A stretch of 64,000 bases of DNA, taken from IMG/VR virus record IMGVR_UViG_3300042894_005140, positions 1-64,000 of that record. The stretch is one strand, 5' to 3'. Position 1 is the stretch's first letter. Each line of letters starts with the position of its first letter. The DNA comes from a virus. The notes under the pieces were generated by a model. That model did not search any database. It was not told the DNA's origin and worked only from the letters and a program-made list of their open reading frames with translations. Positions 8,018 through 16,010 of this stretch are shown one piece after another. Both the position numbers and the translations under genes were made by a program.

Positions 8018-8554
8018 TTATTTTACCTCAAAACCAAACCAAACTGAACGATATAATCCAAGCGCATTCTCATTTGTATTAGCATATAATACTCCATTTA
8101 TTACTGCTACTGCATGTCCTTGAATAATTAATACAAATCGACCTACTGGATTATTTTCGATAAATGATTTTACTGTATATCCTGTTTGTTTTTTGTACTT
8201 AGGATTAGTCAATATTTTATTACTTCCGGTAACTTTCTGCCAACATACTTTAGCTGGATTTAAACCCATAAATCCAATTTTGTAACCATTTTTTGTTTTG
8301 CCTTCAATCAATTGAATAGCTTTACCTGTGTAAGTACCTTTACAATCTTCACGGTTCATATTCTTTTTAACCCATGCGTGCGCTTGATCATATGGAATAT
8401 CTAAAGCAGCCATAAACGCTCTAACAACACAATCATTATTCTCTTTTTTAGCTAAATCACTTTGTTTTTTAGCTAATTTAATAGTATCAACAAACAAACC
8501 TTTTTTTAAAACCTCAATTTCTTTTCCGAAGTGATTTATTTTTTCTGTGATCAT
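8018..8554 (-). CDS. predicted papain/C39-like cysteine peptidase fold protein
   Basis: 178 aa. NNDCVVRA around Cys42 at the start of a helix, a GHAVAV segment around His147, and Asn153 just after it together resemble the Cys-His-Asn triad of small papain-like or C39-like peptidases often found in phages. No signal peptide. Catalysis is inferred only from the order and spacing of these residues. The gene is a single-gene unit with its own promoter. Confidence 0.6.
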   Translation of the reverse strand: MITEKINHFGKEIEVLKKGLFVDTIKLAKKQSDLAKKENNDCVVRAFMAALDIPYDQAHAWVKKNMNREDCKGTYTGKAIQLIEGKTKNGYKIGFMGLNPAKVCWQKVTGSNKILTNPKYKKQTGYTVKSFIENNPVGRFVLIIQGHAVAVINGVLYANTNENALGLYRSVWFGFEVK

Positions 8555-8572
8555 ATAACCTTTATTATGACA

Positions 8573-8604
8573 TAAATATATGTATATATTCTTGGGAGGC
8601 CAAA
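8573..8604 (-). promoter_or_regulatory. phage promoter, cysteine-peptidase-like gene
   Basis: TTTG-N20-TATATTTA, 18 nt before the ATG at 8554. Confidence 0.75.
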
Positions 8605-8880
8605 CTTCTTTTTAAGATCTCTTCTTTTGTTCCTTTGGATTTTTAAAAAAATTGCCCATATGGAAACTGTGGGGTGATGTGGGGGATATAAGTATATACT
8701 TGTCGATGGGTTAGTTTTTATTTACGATCTAAAAATCGATCTAATGCCCTTTTTCCACATATCCAACATTACGGTGATATCAACGCACGTGGTCTATATT
8801 ACGTGCACCGTACGTACGTACGCAGGCAGTACACCGTACGGCGTACCACCCTATAATAAAATAAAATAAAGGTCCTGTTT
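8605..8880. other. non-coding stretch with inverted and direct CGTACG-type repeats
   Basis: 276 bp without a gene. It holds the inverted repeat GCACGT/ACGTGC (8785-8790 and 8801-8806), two direct copies of CACCGTACG (8806-8814 and 8832-8840), and an alternating CGTACGTACGTACG run. The local GC is far above that of the surrounding DNA. It lies downstream of the small membrane protein gene at 8881. It could be a terminator or RNA, a protein-binding site or an origin element; nothing here decides between them. Confidence 0.5.
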
Positions 8881-9021
8881 TTAAAATCCCGCGGCTTTGT
8901 AAAGGGCAATCACGGTGGCGGCTAAAAACAACACAACCGATGCTAGTGCTGTTGTTCCAATCAGTGTTTGTTTAAATGCACTTGTTAGTGTATTGTTTTT
9001 AATTACTGTTTTCATCATCAT
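8881..9021 (-). CDS. small membrane protein (46 aa)
   Basis: Starts at one of three consecutive ATGs (9021-9013) and has one hydrophobic segment (ASVVLFLAATVIALYKAAGF) at the C-terminus. Single-gene unit with its own promoter and followed by the repeat-rich non-coding stretch. Function unknown. Confidence 0.55.
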   Translation of the reverse strand: MMMKTVIKNNTLTSAFKQTLIGTTALASVVLFLAATVIALYKAAGF

Positions 9022-9038
9022 ATTATTTTTATTGTACT

Positions 9039-9070
9039 TAAATATAACATCTGTGTTTGGTGAGGCCAAA
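9039..9070 (-). promoter_or_regulatory. phage promoter, 46-aa membrane protein
   Basis: TTTG-N20-TATATTTA, 17 nt before the first ATG at 9021. Confidence 0.75.
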
Positions 9071-9071
9071 A

Positions 9072-9521
9072 TTAAGCAGCTATTACTTCAACCTCATTCA
9101 TTACATAGGCTTTGTCGGCCCATGTTTTAGCATTAACAGCACTATATTGGAACTGATTATATAGGGCAGTTTTGCTTAGGTCCTGGTTAATATCACCTAC
9201 AGTCATTTCACTCAACATTGCTTCTGCAATCCATATTTTCTTACCTGAGCGAGCAAATACAGTAACCTCAAATTCATAATCATCAGCCTTCATAATGCGG
9301 GCAATAGATTGAATAGCTTTAACTTTGTAGTTGCGTAAGGCATTTATAGCGCTTGAAGTCTCAACAACGCTAGTAACCATAAACCCAGCTTGGCATTTAG
9401 TTATTACACGATATTTACCTGCATCACATATTGACTCACCCTCACCGTCCTTGTTAAAGAAACCTAATACTTTCAAATCTCTGTTTTTAACCGCGATAAC
9501 TAATTTGTTTGTGTTTTTCAT
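9072..9521 (-). CDS. hypothetical protein (149 aa)
   Basis: Mixed alpha/beta protein with no family recognised. It starts in AAAGGTTATG and its stop abuts the next promoter. Having its own promoter and a fully conserved leader suggests an early gene expressed at high level. Confidence 0.65.
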   Translation of the reverse strand: MKNTNKLVIAVKNRDLKVLGFFNKDGEGESICDAGKYRVITKCQAGFMVTSVVETSSAINALRNYKVKAIQSIARIMKADDYEFEVTVFARSGKKIWIAEAMLSEMTVGDINQDLSKTALYNQFQYSAVNAKTWADKAYVMNEVEVIAA

Positions 9522-9547
9522 AACCTTTATTTATTTTTATTATGCTA

Positions 9548-9579
9548 TAAATATAACATCACCCATCGCGAAGGCCAAG
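9548..9579 (-). promoter_or_regulatory. phage promoter, 149-aa hypothetical
   Basis: CTTG-N20-TATATTTA, 26 nt before the ATG at 9521. Confidence 0.7.
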
Positions 9580-9624
9580 CGAGAGGTGCGAGGTTTTTAA
9601 GAGAGGTATATATTTTTTTATATA

Positions 9625-9685
9625 GTGTAGGGCTTGGCCGCGCGCGGAAAAGGGGTTAACCCGCCCAACACTTTATACCCTACAC
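9625..9685. repeat. nested GC-rich palindromes
   Basis: An outer 8-bp inverted repeat GTGTAGGG/CCCTACAC (9625-9632, 9678-9685) encloses two perfect 10-bp palindromes, CCGCGCGCGG (9638-9647) and GGGTTAACCC (9653-9662). It lies just after the stop of the gene at 9744 in otherwise AT-rich DNA. It could be the terminator of that unit, a binding site or an origin element. Confidence 0.6.
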
Positions 9686-9743
9686 CACACCCGTATTCTG
9701 TCACATACAATACAAATATAATAATATTTTGATATCCGTATTA

Positions 9744-10013
9744 TTATGGTTCGTCATGTTTGCGTGCATTAGCATAGATGTTATAGCGTTCATATAGGTG
9801 TGTTAACTCGTCTATTAACTCATTCCTCTCATCCAATGTCAATTCATGCATCATCGATTGAATGTCATCTAATACACCTACTAGTTGCATTATTGCTATC
9901 TGTTCATCCGTCACGTCCCGCTTATTGTTTAACCATTCATTTAAACTATCGGCTGTTTCCTTATCCAATGCCATATCTAATTTATCCCGTAACGCATTTA
10001 TATCTAATTCCAT
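9744..10013 (-). CDS. hypothetical helical protein (89 aa)
   Basis: Acidic and predicted almost all helical (LDINALRDKLDMALDKE and on). No family recognised. Last gene of the unit that begins with the RadA-like ATPase; followed by the nested palindromes. Confidence 0.6.
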   Translation of the reverse strand: MELDINALRDKLDMALDKETADSLNEWLNNKRDVTDEQIAIMQLVGVLDDIQSMMHELTLDERNELIDELTHLYERYNIYANARKHDEP

Positions 10014-10072
10014 TATTGTATTTTCATCATTGCTTGTTTATCTGGATTATTATTATTCGTCATCGTCATCAT
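10013..10072 (-). CDS. possible 19-aa leader-like peptide
   Basis: A tiny frame (MMTMTNNNNPDKQAMMKIQ) whose stop overlaps the next ATG as TAATG. It is preceded by AGGAGG, which is rare here. AGGAGG directly abuts the first ATG and sits 9 nt from the ATG at 10063, which may be the used start. It could be real or merely a coupling element for the gene at 9744. Confidence 0.25.
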   Translation of the reverse strand: MMTMTNNNNPDKQAMMKIQ

Positions 10073-10099
10073 CCTCCTGTTTGTTTATTGTTACTCATA

Positions 10100-10375
10100 T
10101 TAACTTCCAAATGTTGGTCTGCTAATATCCATCCATACACTACACACAATAAGGTTTAGTCCAATCATGTAAACTCTAACATGATTATTCTTATTGAATA
10201 CTTCTTTAGGAGTACCTTTTCTTTTACCGACTGCTTCATATGTTTTTGCCCACACACCTAATTTTAATGTGCTTTTTAGCTGACGTAGTTCGTAGTCGGT
10301 GTAGTCTCCGTCTTCCCATCTGTGACGGAGTACAAAGTTAACTGTAAACCATTTGTTTCTAATCTTACTTATCAT
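10100..10375 (-). CDS. hypothetical protein (91 aa)
   Basis: Small basic protein beginning MISKIRNKWFTVNF. The last 25 residues are fairly hydrophobic (RVYMIGLNLIVCSVWM), a possible membrane or buried segment. Not recognised. Three nt separate it from the gene upstream. Confidence 0.55.
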   Translation of the reverse strand: MISKIRNKWFTVNFVLRHRWEDGDYTDYELRQLKSTLKLGVWAKTYEAVGKRKGTPKEVFNKNNHVRVYMIGLNLIVCSVWMDISRPTFGS

Positions 10376-10378
10376 TGT

Positions 10379-10684
10379 TTATTTTTTAAATACTTCCATT
10401 AAATCATTTAGTGACACACCACCATTACCCTCTTTTATTTTATATAATTCAGCTTGTACCTCATCATAAAAATTTATTCTATCCATAATAAAAGCAGCAT
10501 CACTCTCTACTGCCATAAATTCTAATGTTAGTATAATTCGTTTAACACTTAGTAAAGCACATTCAATACCTTCCTTGTAACGCGAATCACAACTATTACA
10601 TCCACCATACATGTAACCATTGTTTGGTAACATGAAATAATAATCATGAACAATTTCTAATGCTGCTTTTTGATGTGGACTCAT
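10379..10684 (-). CDS. hypothetical protein (101 aa)
   Basis: Contains YGGCNSCDSRYKEGIE (about 24-39), a small cysteine-containing loop followed by helices. Not recognised as a family. Its ATG overlaps the stop of the tiny membrane peptide upstream (TAATG). Confidence 0.55.
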   Translation of the reverse strand: MSPHQKAALEIVHDYYFMLPNNGYMYGGCNSCDSRYKEGIECALLSVKRIILTLEFMAVESDAAFIMDRINFYDEVQAELYKIKEGNGGVSLNDLMEVFKK

Positions 10685-10752
10685 TACTTCTTTAACTTAT
10701 CGTTTATAGCACCTAGGTAAAGTATCACTATTATTAATAAAAATATAACCAT
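10684..10752 (-). CDS. 22-aa single-pass membrane peptide
   Basis: MVIFLLIIVILYLGAINDKLKK: a single hydrophobic helix and a short basic tail. It starts 1 nt after the stop of the gene upstream and shares a TAATG overlap with the gene downstream. Those junctions at both ends are the usual ones in this genome, which supports real translation. Confidence 0.4.
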   Translation of the reverse strand: MVIFLLIIVILYLGAINDKLKK

Positions 10753-10753
10753 A

Positions 10754-11041
10754 CTATTTCAATTTAACTAATTCACTGATTAACATAGCAACATCATCTG
10801 TTGTTTGACGAGGCATAACGTCTGTATCTCCATTGGTCAATATAACCCAATTATCACCATCCCAAATCATCCAATCATCATTACTGTTCCAAGCTGCTAC
10901 TTCTGCTGTTGTTTCGCCTTGATCACTGTAATTATACTTACTGAATTGAACACTAATAGTACACCCGTTATCAAATGTCATTTGAAACCCATGGTGAAAT
11001 TCATTATTTTCTGCTTTAAATTTCATATTAATTTTCTTCAT
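10754..11041 (-). CDS. hypothetical protein (95 aa)
   Basis: Predominantly beta, beginning MKKINMKFKAENNEFHHG, with a tryptophan-rich middle. The start lies inside the 3' end of the RadA-like gene (14-nt overlap). Not recognised. Confidence 0.55.
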   Translation of the reverse strand: MKKINMKFKAENNEFHHGFQMTFDNGCTISVQFSKYNYSDQGETTAEVAAWNSNDDWMIWDGDNWVILTNGDTDVMPRQTTDDVAMLISELVKLK

Positions 11042-11843
11042 TAATTATTACATTACCATAAACAATTTTACTGTTGTTCAATTCATAGTACATTTTATTA
11101 TCAACTAAACCATTTCTGTTTTTAGTAAAGTTAATATATGTACCTGAACCATCACGTTCTGATTCGCGGCGCATCTCTCCCATTGCATCAACTAAATGTT
11201 TCAATTTGTTTGAACCTGCAAATACACCTGCTTTAGTAACTTGTTGAATCAACATAAACGAAGTGTATTTATTTGATTTGTTCTCACCTTTATTATTCTT
11301 GATACAAACATCAACCAACCATGACTCAGCCATTTTACGATCCCAATTGTTATCATCACGAACACCATCAATAATTTCAGCTGCTGAATCCATCAATACT
11401 AAATCATAACCCATATTTAAAACCTGTTCAATAACATCTTTAGTGTTGTACTCTAAATAATCTTGCATAAACAATGTTTCAATATTTCCAAATTGTGGGA
11501 AACGTTGAGTGTATTTGAACATTTGTTTCTTACCCATTTCACCTGAAATGAATAAACATTTAGCTCCTTTATTTTGAGCACCTGCTAATACATCCAACAA
11601 TACAGTTGTTTTACCTACACCCGGATCACCAATCATCATAATATTAGTTGCGGCCGGAATACCTCCTTCATGTGAAATCAAATCATCAACTTTCAAACCT
11701 GATCTCATAGTAAACATCATTTTAGGATCGATGTTTAAATCATTCAATTTAGTAACTTTACTAAAATCAATTAGTGATGGAGTGTAAGTTACATTTTTAG
11801 TGCTTGGGCGACCTTTTCTTTTTACTACGTTTACGTTTTGCAT
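11028..11843 (-). CDS. RadA/RecA-superfamily ATPase
   Basis: 271 aa. Walker A GDPGVGKTT (72-80), a FISGEM segment (about 98-103) and Walker B DLVLMDSAAE (147-156) fit the RecA/RadA/KaiC ATPase core. It lacks the zinc finger and Lon-like domain of full RadA. It starts with a basic KRKGRPSTKN tail that could contact DNA. It is distinct from the UvsX-like and DnaB-like ATPases at 57-61 kb, so a helper role in recombination or replication is likely. First gene of its unit. Confidence 0.75.
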   Translation of the reverse strand: MQNVNVVKRKGRPSTKNVTYTPSLIDFSKVTKLNDLNIDPKMMFTMRSGLKVDDLISHEGGIPAATNIMMIGDPGVGKTTVLLDVLAGAQNKGAKCLFISGEMGKKQMFKYTQRFPQFGNIETLFMQDYLEYNTKDVIEQVLNMGYDLVLMDSAAEIIDGVRDDNNWDRKMAESWLVDVCIKNNKGENKSNKYTSFMLIQQVTKAGVFAGSNKLKHLVDAMGEMRRESERDGSGTYINFTKNRNGLVDNKMYYELNNSKIVYGNVIINEEN

Positions 11844-11865
11844 AACCTTTATTTTTATTATGCTA

Positions 11866-11897
11866 TAAATATAACATCACATTTCGGCAAGGCCAAG
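11866..11897 (-). promoter_or_regulatory. phage promoter, RadA-like unit
   Basis: CTTG-N20-TATATTTA, 22 nt before the ATG at 11843. Confidence 0.75.
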
Positions 11898-11904
11898 CAA
11901 GAGG

Positions 11905-12021
11905 TTAAAAAAGGATCAAAGGGAAAGATACCATAATACCTAACCAAATAACTAGGTAAATAAATGTCTTAACCTCATGCCAGTCTATTTTTTTATATGA
12001 ATGTCTCACCCCATTCATCAT
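11905..12021 (-). CDS. possible 38-aa membrane protein
   Basis: Opens at 12021 inside the end of the gene at 11993 and ends just before the RadA promoter. It has one clear hydrophobic segment (FIYLVIWLGIMVSFPLILF). The 29-nt overlap with its neighbour is longer than usual here, so this is tentative. Confidence 0.35.
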   Translation of the reverse strand: MMNGVRHSYKKIDWHEVKTFIYLVIWLGIMVSFPLILF

Positions 12022-12190
12022 CTATAAGTTCATTTTTCTTCCAACTATCCTCATTTATGGCTTTATATTCATCAGGCGCCATACCTTTCATAAGCATGTA
12101 GGCCTCAAAGTCAATATCAAGTAATCTCCACTTATCATTCCACTCTCTAATCCACGTTTGTCTATGTTGTTCAAATTCCTGTTGTGTCAT
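11993..12190 (-). CDS. hypothetical protein (65 aa)
   Basis: Acidic, tryptophan-rich, helical protein beginning MTQQEFEQHRQTW. Not recognised. It overlaps the upstream membrane protein gene by 20 nt. Confidence 0.55.
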   Translation of the reverse strand: MTQQEFEQHRQTWIREWNDKWRLLDIDFEAYMLMKGMAPDEYKAINEDSWKKNELIDDEWGETFI

Positions 12191-12353
12191 TATTATCTTG
12201 TTTTAGGTCCCAATATATAGGCATAAAAATAATACCACTAGATAAATGAGCCATACCCATTGGAATGTTTCCTGTTACTAAAAAAGATAATCCAACACTA
12301 ATGTTACCTATAATTCCTACAAGTACAGTTATTTTAAATATTTTATTTTTCAT
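12171..12353 (-). CDS. small two-pass membrane protein (60 aa)
   Basis: Two hydrophobic segments (about 8-26 and 30-48) with an Asn/Asp-rich tail. Not recognised. Confidence 0.55.
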   Translation of the reverse strand: MKNKIFKITVLVGIIGNISVGLSFLVTGNIPMGMAHLSSGIIFMPIYWDLKQDNNDTTGI

Positions 12354-12645
12354 TATATTCCTCCCAATTACTATAAGTTAATCCCCACTGTAAGCTAAAC
12401 CATTGCATTTCTCTTTCTGCTACCTTAGCATACATCCTTAAATTCTTCATAAGGTATTTCTTACCCCACTTCTTAAATTCTTCTCCTTGCTGGACAGTCA
12501 TTGAGTATTCTTGAAACCATTTTTCTTTACCTAAGATATCATCATAAGTAACATTATGGCCGGCAATAATAAACATCTGATTGATTAGATCAACAACTGC
12601 TTTTTCTTTCTTCTCTTCTCTACTTAATCGTTTTTTAGTCTCCAT
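12343..12645 (-). CDS. hypothetical protein (100 aa)
   Basis: Charged helical N-terminus (METKKRLSREEKKEKAVVD) and a Trp/Tyr-rich C-terminus. Overlaps both neighbours by a few codons. Not recognised. Confidence 0.55.
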   Translation of the reverse strand: METKKRLSREEKKEKAVVDLINQMFIIAGHNVTYDDILGKEKWFQEYSMTVQQGEEFKKWGKKYLMKNLRMYAKVAEREMQWFSLQWGLTYSNWEEYNEK

Positions 12646-13016
12646 AATTCATAATTACTATTTCGTGTTTTGAATTTAACATAACCATCTTGGTTTTCCA
12701 AAATTTCTGTAATAGAAGTTGTTAACCAAGTAAAACTTATTCGGTGTGGATCTAATATACAAGATAAACCAATTTGGGGTTCCTTATGTAATTCACTAAA
12801 CCTACCATTGTATCCCCATTCAATCCATCCCATCTCTCTTCCATAATGTGTTAAACCATCACGTTCACGAACTAGTTTATATTTAGCGTTAGCATTAGGA
12901 TCACCAAACAGTATCTTACCTACTTCATCATCCATTTTTAGATTACCATTCTCATCTTGAGTTAGGTATATTTTGTCTTGTTTAATCTTGCTCATCGTTG
13001 TACTTATTTTTTTCAT
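12624..13016 (-). CDS. hypothetical protein (130 aa)
   Basis: Mostly beta, with a Trp-rich middle. Two starts are possible: the ATG at 13016, or MSKIKQDK at 12995, which overlaps the upstream gene less. Not recognised. Confidence 0.55.
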   Translation of the reverse strand: MKKISTTMSKIKQDKIYLTQDENGNLKMDDEVGKILFGDPNANAKYKLVRERDGLTHYGREMGWIEWGYNGRFSELHKEPQIGLSCILDPHRISFTWLTTSITEILENQDGYVKFKTRNSNYELWRLKND

Positions 13017-13194
13017 GTATAGTGAATTTGCTATTTGGACCTTCTTTTATCCTTGCTAATTTCAACTTAGCACTCATCTCTTCATAGATCTTATCAAAAC
13101 CTTCACCACTCTCTTTTGAGAGTTCGTACTGCTCTTCAGTAAGTTCTACTTCATAGATGCGTTCAGTTCTTTCTATTCTAATTAATTTAGGCAT
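12982..13194 (-). CDS. hypothetical protein (70 aa)
   Basis: Begins with a beta-like MPKLIRIERTERIYEVELT followed by a helical charged region. Not recognised. Confidence 0.5.
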   Translation of the reverse strand: MPKLIRIERTERIYEVELTEEQYELSKESGEGFDKIYEEMSAKLKLARIKEGPNSKFTIHEKNKYNDEQD

Positions 13195-13216
13195 TTTTTA
13201 ATTTGTTTAATCTTGC

Positions 13217-13483
13217 TCATAATTTTTGTATTCGTTTTCTAATCATAAATTTAAGACATCCTTTCCAAATTAGCAACCTACATATCCATTTAGGTAACCA
13301 ACCTGCCATATAAGGTTCGGTTTTAGTTAGAATGTAATAAGCTACTTCCGAGTCACCTTCTACTTTGCTGAATTCAATAGTGGCTTGTTCACCTCTTGCT
13401 CTAAAGTAGAAGTAGTGTCCTAAGAACCAACCTTCTGATTGAACGGGGCAGTTGCCTGATGGTTTGTAATTCCACTTAATCAT
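13217..13483 (-). CDS. hypothetical protein (88 aa)
   Basis: N-terminal beta-like half with GNCPVQSEGWFLGHYFYFRARG, then a basic hydrophobic tail (WICRLLIWKGCLKFMIRKR). Similar small proteins occur in large phages, but no function is known to me. Confidence 0.55.
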   Translation of the reverse strand: MIKWNYKPSGNCPVQSEGWFLGHYFYFRARGEQATIEFSKVEGDSEVAYYILTKTEPYMAGWLPKWICRLLIWKGCLKFMIRKRIQKL

Positions 13484-13484
13484 A

Positions 13485-14183
13485 TTAATCCATTTCTTTA
13501 TTATACCCTAAGTTTAATTCTTGAGCTTGTTTAGTTACAAAGTCTAATTGCTTTTCTCGATTCTCTTTTTCAGTTTCTAGTTTCTCTAACTGCTTTTCAA
13601 ATCGTTCAATACTACCCCAGATGATACTTGCATTAGGATCTAGTTCTAAGATTTCAGCTACTAACTCTTTCTGTTTACCCCTAGAATAAAAACCATGTTC
13701 AATATCTTCAGACAGGTTTTGCAGATGCTCAGGACCATGAATTGAAATACGTAAGTCATAGTCTGCCCACTTAGTCTTCCAATCTATAAAGGCAATACCC
13801 TTAGTTAGCTTACGTAGTAAGTCATGTAAAGACCAGTTACGTACTCTAACAATAGACCTATCACTACCAAATACGTGAAGGAATCGTAAGAACCATCTTG
13901 GACATAGCTTAGGCTTAGCTTCATAATCCATAGCTAGTACTAGAGGGTATAGAGCATTAAAGCAGTCACCTTCTTCATTCCATAGATGTGTTCCTAAGTA
14001 ACCGTATTTCTCAAATCCTTTAGGAAAAAAGATATAGCGGAAATCATCTAGTGTAATGTTACGGGTGAAAATCATACCCCTCTTTCTTCCTCTCCAAAAC
14101 AAGAAGAAATACTTAATGTCCTGTAAGCGCTCTTGTAGGGTAGGAGGCTTATAAAATTTACTATTTTTGTCTATCTTGCTCAT
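13485..14183 (-). CDS. hypothetical protein (232 aa)
   Basis: Arg/Trp/Phe-rich N-terminal two thirds, then a coiled-coil-like helix near the C-terminus (about 190-215, EKQLEKLETEKENREKQL). No catalytic motif identified. The start overlaps the upstream gene by 23 nt. Confidence 0.6.
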   Translation of the reverse strand: MSKIDKNSKFYKPPTLQERLQDIKYFFLFWRGRKRGMIFTRNITLDDFRYIFFPKGFEKYGYLGTHLWNEEGDCFNALYPLVLAMDYEAKPKLCPRWFLRFLHVFGSDRSIVRVRNWSLHDLLRKLTKGIAFIDWKTKWADYDLRISIHGPEHLQNLSEDIEHGFYSRGKQKELVAEILELDPNASIIWGSIERFEKQLEKLETEKENREKQLDFVTKQAQELNLGYNKEMD

Positions 14184-14475
14184 TACTTAAGTCTTCTTTT
14201 AAACGTTCTAAAAATGTTTGTTCTCCATCATCACCACTTACCAACCAATCTATCCTATGAGCATAGATTTGAGCTTTTCTAAGTAGGTCTACTCCTTCTT
14301 TAAATTTTTCAATTACTTCATCTGGATAATCATAGTAGTAAATTCTATCATCCCAAACTTCATGCCATCTATCTTCATCAGCAACTTCTTTTTTATTTCC
14401 TTCAATTATTCTCTCAATTGAATCAGCAATCTGTTCAATTTTATATTGCTCGTAATCAAAATGTCCTCCACTCAT
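14161..14475 (-). CDS. conserved phage protein, MSGGHFDY family (104 aa)
   Basis: The N-terminus MSGGHFDYEQYKIEQIADSIE is a pattern I recall as recurring widely in phage and bacterial small proteins. The rest is acidic and helical. Function unknown. Confidence 0.65.
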   Translation of the reverse strand: MSGGHFDYEQYKIEQIADSIERIIEGNKKEVADEDRWHEVWDDRIYYYDYPDEVIEKFKEGVDLLRKAQIYAHRIDWLVSGDDGEQTFLERLKEDLSNEQDRQK

Positions 14476-14480
14476 AACTT

Positions 14481-14654
14481 TTATTTACTTGATTTCATTT
14501 CAACAGCTATATCTGTCATTTGTTTTGCTTTTGGTTTACGTCCTCGCTTTGATTTAGGTTTTTCAATACCTAGATTTTCAAACCAAGGAAAAATTTGATC
14601 AAATTCTTCCATTGAGATAGTAAATGTTGTAACTATAAATTTTTCTGGATTCAT
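14481..14654 (-). CDS. small protein with AT-hook-like tail (57 aa)
   Basis: Starts at 14654 (MNPEKFIVTTFTISMEEF) and carries KSKRGRKPKAK, an AT-hook-like basic G-R-K/P element, near the C-terminus. This suggests binding to AT-rich DNA. It ends 6 nt before the next gene start and is preceded by a TAAGTTATG start context. Confidence 0.55.
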   Translation of the reverse strand: MNPEKFIVTTFTISMEEFDQIFPWFENLGIEKPKSKRGRKPKAKQMTDIAVEMKSSK

Positions 14655-14657
14655 AAC

Positions 14658-15080
14658 TTATTTTTTAACAACAATTAAATAACCCTCAGGTGTTGATTTG
14701 AATTGCTCAATAATCATCCCTTTAAATGATTTATCAAACATTCCCATATCATGACCTGAATGCATATATGGGCCACCACTGGGGTCAATCATATCAATTT
14801 TAGTAGTATCTGAATAGACTAATGGAGCATATTTTTTAGCTAATGGAGTTGATTTATATGTTTCTTTATCATACTCATGAACAGCGGTTTTAAATTCACC
14901 CATAGTCATTCGCTCGTCTGTATCAACATCATTAGAATAAGCCTCATATGCTCGATCATAAACATTAGGCCAACCACAACGCATCCATTTAAATTCACCT
15001 TCAAACAAAATATTTCCATCATCCGTTTTACTGAATGTAAAAACATCATTGTAACGATTTGTATATTTTATTTTTTTCAT
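14658..15080 (-). CDS. hypothetical protein (140 aa)
   Basis: Alpha/beta protein with a Gly/His/Met loop (PSGGPYMHSGHDMGMF, about 100-115). Not recognised. Start overlaps the upstream stop (ATGA-type). Confidence 0.55.
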   Translation of the reverse strand: MKKIKYTNRYNDVFTFSKTDDGNILFEGEFKWMRCGWPNVYDRAYEAYSNDVDTDERMTMGEFKTAVHEYDKETYKSTPLAKKYAPLVYSDTTKIDMIDPSGGPYMHSGHDMGMFDKSFKGMIIEQFKSTPEGYLIVVKK

Positions 15081-15304
15081 AGTCCAAAATTATAATCTTC
15101 CATAGCAGCATCTTGTTGGGCTTGAGAATCTTCATATCTTTGATTATCTTGGTCTACATTAGCCATATAATCATCCCATTCTGATTCTTCATTCATTTCA
15201 TCAATGATTTGTTTAGCTTCATCTTCATCAACCCAAACACCATTTAGTTCAGGAAAATAATACATGTCGTCAATTGAGTAAAAATCTTTTAATGTGTATC
15301 TCAT
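15077..15304 (-). CDS. hypothetical acidic protein (75 aa)
   Basis: Very acidic, Tyr/Asp/Gln-rich protein beginning MRYTLKDFYSIDDMYYF. First gene of a long unit of small genes (15304 down to about 11905). Its acidity could suit DNA mimicry, but that is speculation. Confidence 0.55.
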   Translation of the reverse strand: MRYTLKDFYSIDDMYYFPELNGVWVDEDEAKQIIDEMNEESEWDDYMANVDQDNQRYEDSQAQQDAAMEDYNFGL

Positions 15305-15320
15305 AACCTATTTATTTATC

Positions 15321-15352
15321 TAAATATAACAATACTATCTTAAAAGGCCAAA
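15321..15352 (-). promoter_or_regulatory. phage promoter, 15.3-11.9 kb unit
   Basis: TTTG-N20-TATATTTA, 16 nt before the ATG at 15304. Confidence 0.75.
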
Positions 15353-15775
15353 CTAATCCCACCATTCTTCAATCCTATCATTCATTATTTTAAATAATAA
15401 ACGTTTTGCTTTTTTGTGTTTGGCTATTACATTTTGAACTGCTTCAGATGACCTTACACCGGATTTACATAGCTCATCATAGTAATACTCATTTTGAAGC
15501 TTATCAATTAACCTAACACAAGTCATCATTAATTCTGCATCACGTTGAGCATTATTATGGAAACCATTTTCGGCTAAATGTTTAGCTTGTTTCTCTAATT
15601 TAAATTTTAGTACCTCAAAGATATAATGATGGTCCCAATCTCTATCTTTCCATATTACCCAAAACCATTTGTATAAATTTTGAATTCCATATTTAATGTA
15701 CTTGTGTTGGTATTTAAAATTCCATCTAAACCACCTGTATAATTTCCAATACCACTCATTATATTCTTCACTCAT
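15353..15775 (-). CDS. conserved phage hypothetical protein (140 aa)
   Basis: Strikingly Trp/Tyr/Lys-rich N-terminus (NEWYWKLYRWFRWNFKY) followed by a KDRDWDHHYIFEVLKFKLE segment and long helices. I recall similar proteins in several large phages, always without a function. Its stop abuts the promoter of the next unit. Start overlaps the Smr-like gene stop (ATGA). Confidence 0.65.
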   Translation of the reverse strand: MSEEYNEWYWKLYRWFRWNFKYQHKYIKYGIQNLYKWFWVIWKDRDWDHHYIFEVLKFKLEKQAKHLAENGFHNNAQRDAELMMTCVRLIDKLQNEYYYDELCKSGVRSSEAVQNVIAKHKKAKRLLFKIMNDRIEEWWD

Positions 15776-16002
15776 AACTTTCCATTTACTAAAATTGAAC
15801 CATCAGTCATAATTTGATAATCAAAATTATGTTTTTTTAATGCAGTAACAGCTAGTGTTTTCATTTTAGTGCTATTACCTGTAATAATTTTTCCAGCAAA
15901 TGCTTGAACTCGATAATCCCACATGATAGCCCATTCTTCAACTATCATCATAGCATCTTCATGTTTAACACCATGCAAATCTAATACTGAAACTTCTGTC
16001 AT
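15772..16002 (-). CDS. Smr-domain-like protein (76 aa)
   Basis: VLDLHGVKHEDAMMIVEE at the N-terminus and IITGNSTKMKTLA about 30 residues later match the L-D-L-H-G and T-G-x-G-S-like elements of Smr (small MutS-related) domains. The HGxG-type loop is degenerate. Stand-alone Smr domains can be nucleases or RNA-binding modules; here only the fold is proposed. Confidence 0.6.
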   Translation of the reverse strand: MTEVSVLDLHGVKHEDAMMIVEEWAIMWDYRVQAFAGKIITGNSTKMKTLAVTALKKHNFDYQIMTDGSILVNGKL

Positions 16003-16010
16003 AATTTATT

